A stretch of 42,335 nucleotides of DNA from Candidatus Saccharimonadota bacterium (lineage in GTDB: Bacteria; Patescibacteriota; Saccharimonadia; Saccharimonadales; Saccharimonadaceae). Within the stretch, counting starts at the first letter, position 1, and the number at the start of each line of letters is the position of its first letter. Positions 16,485-24,415 of the stretch are shown here, one piece after another. Where the stretch lies: positions 84,834 to 127,168 of the forward strand of contig JAFWKY010000015.1 in the NCBI GenBank assembly GCA_017514105.1, written 5' to 3'. The notes under the pieces are model-generated. The model saw only the letters and a program-made list of their open reading frames with translations, was not told where the DNA came from and made no database searches. Position numbers and translations under genes: made by a program.

Positions 16485-16490
16485 ATTATA
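16485..16490 (-). promoter_or_regulatory. -10 box of NodB deacetylase gene
   Basis: TATAAT with 6 nt to the GTG start codon at 16478. Confidence 0.55.
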
Positions 16491-16545
16491 ACAAAAAACA
16501 AAACGTAATTCACCTTCGTTTTGCTCTTCAAACTGAATTCTTTTC

Positions 16546-16620
16546 TGGCAGGGGTGACAGGAATTGAACCCATATCTACGGTTTTGGAGACCGCTATACT
16601 AACCGTTGTACTACACCCCT
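16546..16620 (-). tRNA. tRNA-Trp (CCA anticodon)
   Basis: Cloverleaf with 7-bp acceptor AGGGGTG/CACCCCT, anticodon loop CTCCAAA between GCGGT and ACCGT, T-loop TTCAATT, discriminator G and an encoded CCA tail. Confidence 0.95.
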
Positions 16621-16669
16621 TTGTTAATTATTCTTCCATTTTACCACAAATAGTGATAAAATAAAATAG

Positions 16670-17893
16670 ATGAAAATACTTATGTTAGGCTGGGAACTTC
16701 CGCCTCACAATAGTGGAGGCTTGGGTGTTGCCTGTCTGAATATGGCCCATGCGCTTTCCAGACAACATGTAGATATTGATTTTGTGGTTCCCTACGAGTC
16801 CGACAACGAGGAATACGATTTCATGAATGTGCTTTCCGCTACGCATTTAGATCCGATTTATCGTTACGGCGGTGGCTCCTACGCGTCCCTGCAACTCGAA
16901 GAAAAAGTCATCCCGACCAAAGAAGACGATCACTTTATTTCCATTCGTGACGTCCAACATTCATATTGCGAATTCGTCAATAAGTATCTCATGGATTTCA
17001 AACCTGCGGCGGTTCACGCACACGACTGGCTTACTTACGAAGCCGCCATTCTTGCCAAAAAGAATTATGGCATCCCTTTTGTCGCCCACGTCCACGCTAC
17101 CGAATACGATCGCGCCGGTATGCATAATGGTAATCCCCTCATTCACGAAATTGAATACGAAGGCCTAATGATGGCAGACGAAATTATCGCAGTATCCGAA
17201 GCCACCAAACGCATTATCCACGAAAAATATCACATCCCGCTCAGCAAAATCACAGTTATTTATAACTCGTTAGATGAATCATACTACACCAAAAAATACC
17301 AATACAACAACGACGCTTATAACTACGTTTCCAGTCTCAAGCGGGACGGTTGGACTATCGTTTCCACAGTCGGACGCTTTACTATCCAAAAAGGTCTTTC
17401 GTTCTTGATGGATGCTGCCGCCATGGTTATCCAAAAGAACCCAAAAGTACTTTTTGTTTTTGCCGGTGACGGCGAAGAACGAAACGACCTTATCGCCCTC
17501 GCGGCGAGACTAGGAATCGCCAAAAACGTCATTTTTACCGGATTCGTACGCGGACGCAAACTACGCGATATTTATACAATTTCTGATATTTTTGTAATGA
17601 GTTCTATTTCTGAGCCATTTGGACTAACCGCACTAGAAGCCGCCCATCACGGCGACGCCCTGATTCTTACCAAACAGTCAGGCGTCTCAGAAGTTATCTG
17701 GTCTGCTCTCAAATACGATTTTTGGGACGAACGAAAACTCGCTGACGAGATTCTCGCGATCGCGAACAGCCCAGCCCTCCAGGATACTCTAACTAGCAAC
17801 GTCAAAAAAGAATACAACAAAATTTCATGGGACAAAGTTGCGAAAAAATGTCTAAACGTGTATAATAAAACGATAAAGCATAAGAGGAATTGA
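16670..17893 (+). CDS. Glycogen-synthase-like glycosyltransferase (GT4/GT5 type)
   Basis: 407 residues with the two-domain GT-B fold. The N-terminal half opens MKILMLGWELPPHNSGGLG, the nucleotide-sugar loop, and has VHAHDWLT and VAHVHATEYDRAG. The C-terminal half has TVGRFTIQKG, FAGDGEER and the donor-binding SSISEPFGLTALEA (E-x7-E type). It is probably a synthase adding glucose to an alpha-glucan or making a related polymer. The stop TGA overlaps the ATG of the GH57 gene, so synthesis and trimming of the glucan are coupled. The ATG follows a weak TAAAAT box at ~7 nt. Confidence 0.87.
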   Translation: MKILMLGWELPPHNSGGLGVACLNMAHALSRQHVDIDFVVPYESDNEEYDFMNVLSATHLDPIYRYGGGSYASLQLEEKVIPTKEDDHFISIRDVQHSYCEFVNKYLMDFKPAAVHAHDWLTYEAAILAKKNYGIPFVAHVHATEYDRAGMHNGNPLIHEIEYEGLMMADEIIAVSEATKRIIHEKYHIPLSKITVIYNSLDESYYTKKYQYNNDAYNYVSSLKRDGWTIVSTVGRFTIQKGLSFLMDAAAMVIQKNPKVLFVFAGDGEERNDLIALAARLGIAKNVIFTGFVRGRKLRDIYTISDIFVMSSISEPFGLTALEAAHHGDALILTKQSGVSEVIWSALKYDFWDERKLADEILAIANSPALQDTLTSNVKKEYNKISWDKVAKKCLNVYNKTIKHKRN

Positions 17894-19095
17894 TGCGAGC
17901 AATCTGTCTATACTTACACATGCACCAGCCAATTCGTTATCGCGAATATTCCATTTTTGATGTCTCAAACAAATCTGATTATTTCAAAGACAAATACGAC
18001 GGTCGCCAGAGCAACGAACGTATTTTCCGCAAAGTCACCGAAAAAAGTTATCGCCCAATGCTGGCCCTATTAGAACACAATATCAAGTTACTTCCAGATT
18101 TCAGATTTTCATTGTCTATCACTGGCACTTGGCTAGAGCAAGCCGAAAAATGGGCTCCAGAACTCATCGAGCAAATCGCTCGTATGGTAAAGACTGGCCA
18201 AGTAGAGATCGTTGGTGAAACATATTATCATTCCCTAGCCTTTTTCTACAACCGCGAGGAATTTGACGCCCAAGTAAAACTCCACGCAGATTCCATTAAA
18301 CGACTTTTTGGCGTCACGCCAGTCACTTTCCGTAACACAGAATTAGCCTACAATGACGAACTCGCCAAATGGGCAGACGAACATGGCTACAAAGCCATCT
18401 TGGCCGAAGGATGGGATAAAGTTCTCGGCTGGCGCAGCCCAAATTATGTTTATCGCCCAACCGACACAAAAAATATCAAATTACTACTTAAGAACTACCG
18501 TTTGTCGGACGATATCGCCTTTCGTTTTTCCAACCGCAGTTGGAAAGAATGGCCCCTCACCGTTCCAAAATACCAAAGATGGATCGACGACGACTGTTTG
18601 CGCGGCCCACTTATTAATTTATTCATGGATTTTGAGACTTTCGGCGAACATCAATGGGAAGATACCGGAATATTTGCCTTCATGAACGAATTTATTAGCT
18701 CATGGCTATCTGAATATGACAACAAATTCGTCACTACATCAGAAGCCGCAGATCTCACCGTGCCAGTAGACGAGATTTCTATGCCGCAGACGGTTACCTG
18801 GGCCGACACCGAACGTGATTTATCCGCCTGGCTCTCCAACGCCATGCAGGAAACTGCCATGAAAGAGATTTATGCACTTCGTGAGAGAGTCCTCGCATCC
18901 AAAAATGACAAACTAATCTCTGAGTGGCGTTATATGACCACCTCGGACCACCCTTATTCTATGTGCACCAAATACTGGAATGATGGTGATGTTCACGCCT
19001 ATTTTTCTGCCTATGCCTCGCCTTATGAGTCGTTTATGTATTATATGAATGTCCTGCGCGACATTGAATACCGCTTAAATACCACAAAAAAATAA
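17893..19095 (+). CDS. Glycoside hydrolase family 57 (alpha-amylase/branching type)
   Basis: 400 residues. YLHMHQPIRY is the GH57 opening motif, GETYYHSLAFFY the second, FRNTELAYND holds the nucleophile Glu and MDFETFGEHQ the acid Asp, all in the expected order and spacing. The reading frame opens at a TTG at 17890, but the ATG at 17893 is the likely start because AGAGG lies 5-6 nt upstream and it overlaps the GT stop as TGATG. It probably trims or rearranges the glucan made by the neighbouring transferase, in the cytoplasm (no signal peptide). Confidence 0.9.
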   Translation: MRAICLYLHMHQPIRYREYSIFDVSNKSDYFKDKYDGRQSNERIFRKVTEKSYRPMLALLEHNIKLLPDFRFSLSITGTWLEQAEKWAPELIEQIARMVKTGQVEIVGETYYHSLAFFYNREEFDAQVKLHADSIKRLFGVTPVTFRNTELAYNDELAKWADEHGYKAILAEGWDKVLGWRSPNYVYRPTDTKNIKLLLKNYRLSDDIAFRFSNRSWKEWPLTVPKYQRWIDDDCLRGPLINLFMDFETFGEHQWEDTGIFAFMNEFISSWLSEYDNKFVTTSEAADLTVPVDEISMPQTVTWADTERDLSAWLSNAMQETAMKEIYALRERVLASKNDKLISEWRYMTTSDHPYSMCTKYWNDGDVHAYFSAYASPYESFMYYMNVLRDIEYRLNTTKK

Positions 19096-19115
19096 TCCCA
19101 TTCGGGATTATTTTT
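19088..19115. terminator. Bidirectional terminator between GH57 and rpmG
   Basis: Stem AAAAATAATCCC / GGGATTATTTTT around a 4-nt loop. It has T-runs in both directions and serves the two converging genes, touching both stop codons. Confidence 0.85.
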
Positions 19116-19323
19116 AACGCTTTTTCTCTTTGACTTCGTTACGTCCGAGATTCTTCTTGGTCTCCGTGAAAACTACATGTTTGCGAAGCACCGGATCATA
19201 CTTCTTGAGACTGAGTTTGTCAGGAGTATTCATGGTGTTTTTCTTAGTGTAATACGCACGAACGCCAGATTCTTCGGACACGAGTCCTACGAGTTTTCTT
19301 TTAGTATTATTCTTCTTTGCCAT
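19114..19323 (-). CDS. rpmG: 50S ribosomal protein L33
   Basis: 69 residues, strongly basic. It carries the L33 pattern: [19 protein letters not shown], then [20 protein letters not shown]. No CxxC pairs are present, so it is the zinc-free type. The C-terminal tail (~15 residues, [12 protein letters not shown]) is a lineage extension. It is a single gene between two terminators. Confidence 0.92.
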   Translation of the reverse strand: MAKKNNTKRKLVGLVSEESGVRAYYTKKNTMNTPDKLSLKKYDPVLRKHVVFTETKKNLGRNEVKEKKR

Positions 19324-19351
19324 AATTATCTACCATAATATCACAAGATAA

Positions 19352-19383
19352 GAAAAAAGGCAAGACCCATCTGGTTCTTGCCT
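19352..19383 (-). terminator. Terminator after small zinc-ribbon gene
   Basis: Stem AGGCAAGA/TCTTGCCT (19376-19383 with 19358-19365), 10-nt loop, then a T-run on the minus strand. Confidence 0.85.
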
Positions 19384-19402
19384 AAAACGAGACGACCAAG
19401 GA

Positions 19403-19555
19403 CTATTCGAGTCCCAGAATGCTGCAAGCAGCGAGCGCGTCTTCCTGAAAGAAAGACTTACCACAAGAGAGATAATGAATCTGCATCTGTGTTTCGGTCA
19501 GAAACGGCTTTCCGCAGCGCGGACAACTCCAAGTAATAGAGTAAATACGCTTCAT
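19403..19555 (-). CDS. Small zinc-finger-like protein, unannotated
   Basis: A 50-residue reading frame starting MKRIYSITWSCPRCGKPF, with a second cysteine and histidine cluster (MQIHYLSCGKSFF) and a C-terminal AACSILGLE. The spacing CxxC-x(15)-H-x(3)-C is consistent with a single zinc-binding knuckle. It is supported by an unusually strong ribosome binding site (AAGGGGGTGAGG just before the ATG), by a dedicated terminator, and by an otherwise empty 310-bp gap. A TTGACA lies ~19589-19594 upstream. I recognise no family; a nucleic-acid-binding or regulatory role is a guess. Confidence 0.75.
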   Translation of the reverse strand: MKRIYSITWSCPRCGKPFLTETQMQIHYLSCGKSFFQEDALAACSILGLE

Positions 19556-19636
19556 CGCCTCACCCCCTTTCTAAGTTACTAGCATTACAGCTTTGTCAAA
19601 CGGCTATTACCAAAACCAATTGACAAGCAAATTATA

Positions 19637-22600
19637 CTAGAAATTAGGATTCTTTGCAAGCATGAGTTCAATAAACGCCTTGATGTCCTTGATGCCCAAA
19701 GAATTATCCGGGGATTTCATTAGTTCCTCGTCATCCATAAAGTTGAGCGTAGAAATTTCATTATATACAACCTTAATCAAGCGTATTAGTTCTTTTTCAT
19801 CCTCATCATTAAATTCGTATAGTTTATCGTAGACTTCGCCGTCTTTATCCGGAGAAACAAACAAAATATGCGCCTTCTCGACTTTGTATTTTGCGTAATT
19901 TGGCGAATTGTTGAGTAATAATTTATAAAAACCGAGTTGTAGCATATATTTGTAGAGCGTTGCGTGCGACTTCCACTTTTCCTTGTGATACCCACCGGTC
20001 TTATAATCATAAATCTCAATAGTTTTGTTTTGCTCGTCGATTATCAAGTGGTCAATTTTGCCAGTCACTGGCACGCCTTCAACCGACAGTTTTTCCTTGG
20101 CGAAGTCCACCTCTGCCTTGCCTTGTCGCAAAACACCCCCAAATGCTGCGAGCGAAATGGCAAGATCCCCCGGGCCCTTTTCGCGAATCTTCTGAGATAC
20201 CTCTGGCGACAAATCATGTTTCTCTAATTCGCTCAAGAAAAACTCGACGGCCATCTCATCGGACAACTTTGTATTTGTAACTGCCTCAAAAGTTTTGTGA
20301 ATAAGGTTGCCCATTGCGAGCGATTCGTCTTCTGGCTCGCTGTCTGCATGCAAAATTTGGCGTTTAACGAACTCAGCCGGACCAGCATATACCACATCAA
20401 TAAAACTCGTGAGCGAAGTTGGTGACAAACGATAATTTCTCAGGCGCTCTTTATATAATGCTCGCATATCTGGCGAAGCCTTAATATATGGCGTCAACCA
20501 GAGCCTCAGCCCGTCCGCAGACCTCTGTTTTGCGGAAGAATCAGACGCGCCCTCATTATAATCCAAAATCACATATTTATCTGGCAAAAATGGCGAGACC
20601 ACCACCTCTCCAGCCGCGGTCTTCTCCACTTTTTCATCAAAATACTCTAGTCGTTCCGGCGACTTGCCATTAAAGTCGTGTAATGAATTAGTGATGTACA
20701 GATGACTCTTCGCCCTAGTCAAAGCCACATAAAGAATACGCAATTTTTCACCATCAGTAGTACCAGTGTGACGAATCTGCATCAAATTCTTCGGCAATGC
20801 CAACAAGTTGTTATTGCCTTTTCCTTTGCCCCAAGCCGTGTGGTCAGCAGATATAATAAATACATATTCAAATTCCAAACCCTTTGACTTGTGTGCCGAA
20901 AGCACCTGTACCGCTTCATCTGCGTCACGATACGGACTGGTGGTATTGAGCGGCATATCGGCCTCATTATAATCATCAAGTAGTTCAATCAAGTCCGCAA
21001 GGCGTAACTTTTTCTCGCCAAAATGTTTGTTGAGTTTTCCGCGCAGTGAAGCCAAATTCTCATAAAGCGTAAACGCACTATACTCTGAAGACTTTTCGGA
21101 ATCTGCATTGTTTGGATCTGTATAATACTGCACAAATGGGCAACGATAGCCATTTAACTCTGCGGTACCAATTAGATAATCTAACACCATTTCCAACGGC
21201 TCGCCGAATGACTTGGCAATCAAATCTGTGAAAAATTGTGCCACTCTATGAATTTTTTCGTTTTCTACATCAAGCAAAGCCTCGAACAAGGGTCTGTGGT
21301 CTGCCCTGGCCTTGTTCGCCATCTTTACGACATCAAACATCGGCAAATCAAAGAACGGATATGAAAGGACCTCAAGCACCGAAACAGTCGGTCGCATCTG
21401 ATTTGCTAGTTCATGTACGAATCTCGCCATCGTAAAGAGTTCGTGCATTTTTTCATCTTCCAACAAGTTATCACGCTTTTCATAAGCGATCTTAATTTCT
21501 GGATGTGCTTTTAGATATGGCAAAAGCGGCATAAAATACTTAGTTTTGTAGGAAATAATCGCAATATCATTCTGTTTTACGCCAGACTTCACGAGTTCGG
21601 CGATTTTATTTGCCACAAAAGCGTACTCTTGGTCGGACGACAAAAACTCGCGGCGTTCGATTTGTGACTTTGCCGGGTTAGGCTTATGGGCCTCCAGCAT
21701 CTTGTCAGCGAACCTATCTGACGCCTGGTTGATAATCTCGCGTGAAAAATCCAAAATCTCCTGTGTGCTGCGATAATTTTCAACTAGCGGAATTACGTGC
21801 GCAGAATAATGCTTCTGAAAATCACTCAGATTTGTCGCCAATGCGCCTTGAAATTCGTAAATTGCCTGGTCGTCATCTCCTACCGCCATAATTAATGGCT
21901 TCTCGTAATCAGTAATTTGCTTTACTATCATAAACTGCGAAGGATTCGTATCCTGAAACTCATCCAGCATGATGAACTGATATCGCTCTTGCAATGTCAT
22001 GCGAAAGCCATCATCTTCGCGCAGTATTCGCACCGCCTCTTCTATCATATCGTCAAAATCATATAGTCCATTGTCGGCCAAATAGTTTTGATAACTGCGC
22101 ATCAAATGGGCAATACTGAGCAATTTCTTGTTTGCCACCCTGTCACGCAAGCGGTAGTTGCCTTTACCATCCTTTTCAAAGTACTTGTCTTTCCAGTCCG
22201 ACAAAGGCTTAATTTTCTCGGTACTCTCGGCCTCTACGATGGCGGTTTTCAAATCACGCGCCAGCCCACCAATCGAACGCTCAACGTTCTTGGTGATAGG
22301 CGACAAATTTTCATAATTGCTGAGAAAACTATAAATCGGCGCATAGGCATTCTCGTACGAAGCCTTGAATACTCTCGGTACAATTTTTAATAGAAACGGC
22401 GAAATCGCCTGCGAAAGCACCTCCGAATCTTCTATATTTTGTTTGGCAATTAACTCCAAATCGTCTGCGTTTAATCCCGCAGATTTTGCTTCAGAAATCA
22501 CACTAATAATATCCTTGACATTATCGCCACGCAAAATATCATTCCCAGGTAACTTATCCTGAAAACTATTTATTATTTTGTATTGGGTCACCTCATCAAT

Positions 22601-22924
22601 AGACGCATCCAAGTGGCGATCGTAGTTTTCGGCGTAATTTTTATACTGTGCCAAAATATCAGACCCAAAAGCGTGATAAGTCCCGATATTGACCTTCAAG
22701 CCATCTTTACCGATAATAGACTTTAGACGCTCACGCATATTCATCGCGCCAGTTTCGGTAAAAGTAAGACACAGAATATTCTCAGGATTAGTGTCGGTAT
22801 GCTGCAAAATATAAGTCACTTTTTCAGAAAGCAGTTGGGTTTTGCCGGTGCCAGGTCCAGCCAAAACCAAAAGTGGCCCCTCAAGATATTCAACCGCCTC
22901 TTTTTGCTTTGCATTTAGGCCCAT
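19637..22924 (-). CDS. UvrD/PcrA-family helicase with C-terminal PD-(D/E)XK nuclease
   Basis: 1095 residues. An SF1A helicase: AGPGTGKTQ (Walker A, 22-30), CLTFTETGAMNMRERL (Ia), MLDEFQDTNPSQF (II), VGDDDQAIYEFQGA (III), VENYRSTQEILDF (IV), VQVLSAHKSKGLEFEYVF (V) and LYVALTRAKSHLYI (VI). The last ~230 residues are a RecB-like nuclease, with GKIDHLIID giving the Asp and EIYDYKTGGY the D-x-K. This resembles AddA or the single-chain helicase-nucleases of other small-genome bacteria, and probably resects DNA ends for recombination. Its start overlaps gpsA by 10 bp; AAAGGAG lies 6 nt before the ATG. Confidence 0.92.
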   Translation of the reverse strand: MGLNAKQKEAVEYLEGPLLVLAGPGTGKTQLLSEKVTYILQHTDTNPENILCLTFTETGAMNMRERLKSIIGKDGLKVNIGTYHAFGSDILAQYKNYAENYDRHLDASIDEVTQYKIINSFQDKLPGNDILRGDNVKDIISVISEAKSAGLNADDLELIAKQNIEDSEVLSQAISPFLLKIVPRVFKASYENAYAPIYSFLSNYENLSPITKNVERSIGGLARDLKTAIVEAESTEKIKPLSDWKDKYFEKDGKGNYRLRDRVANKKLLSIAHLMRSYQNYLADNGLYDFDDMIEEAVRILREDDGFRMTLQERYQFIMLDEFQDTNPSQFMIVKQITDYEKPLIMAVGDDDQAIYEFQGALATNLSDFQKHYSAHVIPLVENYRSTQEILDFSREIINQASDRFADKMLEAHKPNPAKSQIERREFLSSDQEYAFVANKIAELVKSGVKQNDIAIISYKTKYFMPLLPYLKAHPEIKIAYEKRDNLLEDEKMHELFTMARFVHELANQMRPTVSVLEVLSYPFFDLPMFDVVKMANKARADHRPLFEALLDVENEKIHRVAQFFTDLIAKSFGEPLEMVLDYLIGTAELNGYRCPFVQYYTDPNNADSEKSSEYSAFTLYENLASLRGKLNKHFGEKKLRLADLIELLDDYNEADMPLNTTSPYRDADEAVQVLSAHKSKGLEFEYVFIISADHTAWGKGKGNNNLLALPKNLMQIRHTGTTDGEKLRILYVALTRAKSHLYITNSLHDFNGKSPERLEYFDEKVEKTAAGEVVVSPFLPDKYVILDYNEGASDSSAKQRSADGLRLWLTPYIKASPDMRALYKERLRNYRLSPTSLTSFIDVVYAGPAEFVKRQILHADSEPEDESLAMGNLIHKTFEAVTNTKLSDEMAVEFFLSELEKHDLSPEVSQKIREKGPGDLAISLAAFGGVLRQGKAEVDFAKEKLSVEGVPVTGKIDHLIIDEQNKTIEIYDYKTGGYHKEKWKSHATLYKYMLQLGFYKLLLNNSPNYAKYKVEKAHILFVSPDKDGEVYDKLYEFNDEDEKELIRLIKVVYNEISTLNFMDDEELMKSPDNSLGIKDIKAFIELMLAKNPNF

Positions 22925-23691
22925 TCTTTACTCCTTTCAATTAATTCTCTCAGTCTTAGCGCTGTATCAGGTACTACAATTGCCCCCTCCGCTATTTTTC
23001 GCAATGCACTTAATCCCTCTACGGTTTTTTCTGGTTTTTCGTGTGGATTATCAGCCAAAACAAAACCAAATTCATAATTACGAGACGGCAAACCACAAGT
23101 CAACCGCAAATCGCCTACACCACAAGCCAAATTCACGGTGTTTGCGTCTCCCCCATTTGCCGCAAGAAGCGCCCTCATTTCTTCCGCAAAAATTGCCAAA
23201 TTTTCTTCGTATTCCGGAGTATCGCGCTCCAGTTTCATTAATCCCGCCAAGAGCGCATAGACATTCTTTAGCGCGCCACAGAGCAATACTCCCTTCACAT
23301 CGTCAGTAAAATCAAAATTCAGGTAATCAGTACCAAACAACTTCCCAATTCGTTCATCTGTGGCAGTCAAAGTGGCTGATTTATGCGCCTTCAAATCTTC
23401 CGCAAAAGCAGGGCCAGAAAGCACCATTACATCATCAAAACCTTCAAACATCGAAGTGTCAAGTATTCCTTTCGTTGCCACAACCAGCGGCAAATCACGC
23501 GGTAACTTCGGCAATAAATCTGGCAAACAGAACGACGGTGCGACCAGAACCAAAATCTCCGCTCCATCCAAACATTCTTCTAGCGAAACACCCAAAATCG
23601 GGTCGTAATACTTTACCTCGTGACCATTCTCGGTCAAAATCTGGCCAAGCGCAGTACCAAAAGCGCCAGCACCTAACACTAAAATCTTCAT
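22915..23691 (-). CDS. gpsA: Glycerol-3-phosphate dehydrogenase (NAD(P)+), short form
   Basis: 258 residues from the ATG at 23691, preceded closely by GGAGG; an upstream in-frame TTG at 23703 is less likely. The Rossmann motif GAGAFGTALG is at ~8-17. VLSGPAFAEDL, the catalytic-Lys motif GALKNVYAL and GVGDLRLTCGLPSRNYEFG fit GpsA, which makes glycerol-3-phosphate for phospholipids. Typical GpsA is ~330 residues, so this is a compact version with loops trimmed in the first half. It is the first gene of a pair with the helicase. Confidence 0.87.
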   Translation of the reverse strand: MKILVLGAGAFGTALGQILTENGHEVKYYDPILGVSLEECLDGAEILVLVAPSFCLPDLLPKLPRDLPLVVATKGILDTSMFEGFDDVMVLSGPAFAEDLKAHKSATLTATDERIGKLFGTDYLNFDFTDDVKGVLLCGALKNVYALLAGLMKLERDTPEYEENLAIFAEEMRALLAANGGDANTVNLACGVGDLRLTCGLPSRNYEFGFVLADNPHEKPEKTVEGLSALRKIAEGAIVVPDTALRLRELIERSKEWA

Positions 23692-23750
23692 AGACCTCCG
23701 CAAATAAGTTACACTACCATTGTAACATAAAACTGCCCATTGGACGGTTA

Positions 23751-24413
23751 TTATTCAACAGAAATAATCTTTCCCGTCCCATATTCCAAATGGAGCAAGC
23801 GCTGGTTGCGGGAGCCACGATATTTGAGACCAAGATCCAGTTGGCTTCTGATGAATGGCCCGTCAATTAATGCATCAAGAGATTTCAAAAACTCCCAGGC
23901 GTCTCCGCCCGCTGCTTTAATTTGTTCGTAAGTAAACCCAGAGAAGCTCCAGACGTTCCAGCCAAGTTCTTTGCGCACGTAATCGGCAATTTGTTTACAA
24001 GCCTTGGGCTGCACCATGGGCTCACCACCGCAAAATGTCAGCCCTGCCTGACCAGGAAAAGTCGCCAACTTCTTGCAGACGTCATCAATGTCCATCAAAA
24101 CACCTGCATCAAAGCCCCACGTTTCTGGATTTTGGCATCCAGGACAGTGATTCGGGCAACCTTGCGTCCAAACCACAGCTCTAAGACCATCACCATTTAC
24201 AATATTGTCATGCTCACACGGTCCCGACAGACGAATCTTCCCTGCGGGTGGCTGCGGCGCTGAAAGAATACGTTGAACGGCCTCGTTATCGTAAGGGCTA
24301 AGCGAAGTCTGTTTTGTGGTATTTCGGAGCGCGGCAGCGCGAGAGATAGCGCCGTCCGCCCGTGGCGACGGGCCGGACGGACGCGGCCACACAACAGACT
24401 TTGCCTTACCCAT
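23751..24413 (-). CDS. nrdG: Anaerobic RNR activase, radical SAM, with repeat-derived N-terminal extension
   Basis: 220 residues. The core from ~residue 58 has NGDGLRAVVWTQGC, the radical-SAM cluster motif CPNHCPGC (C-x3-C-x2-C) and NPETWGF, then TFCGGEPM (SAM-binding GGE), typical of NrdG. It makes the glycyl radical on NrdD. The first ~55 residues are not NrdG-like: they include the translated 49-bp repeat (SPRADGAISRAAALRNT) and a 12-bp palindrome. No in-frame ATG, GTG or TTG start is obvious nearer the core. The ATG is 2 bp after the nrdD stop, with only a weak AAGG upstream. Confidence 0.87.
   Translation of the reverse strand: MGKAKSVVWPRPSGPSPRADGAISRAAALRNTTKQTSLSPYDNEAVQRILSAPQPPAGKIRLSGPCEHDNIVNGDGLRAVVWTQGCPNHCPGCQNPETWGFDAGVLMDIDDVCKKLATFPGQAGLTFCGGEPMVQPKACKQIADYVRKELGWNVWSFSGFTYEQIKAAGGDAWEFLKSLDALIDGPFIRSQLDLGLKYRGSRNQRLLHLEYGTGKIISVE
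24318..24366 (-). repeat. In-frame coding repeat, copy B (in nrdG)
   Basis: 49 bp matching 10514-10562 at 41 of 49 positions, translated in the same frame as SPRADGAISRAAALRNT. It overlaps a strong hairpin at 24352-24380 (CCGTCCGCCCGT with its near-complement around GGCG). Confidence 0.85.
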
Positions 24414-24415
24414 AA

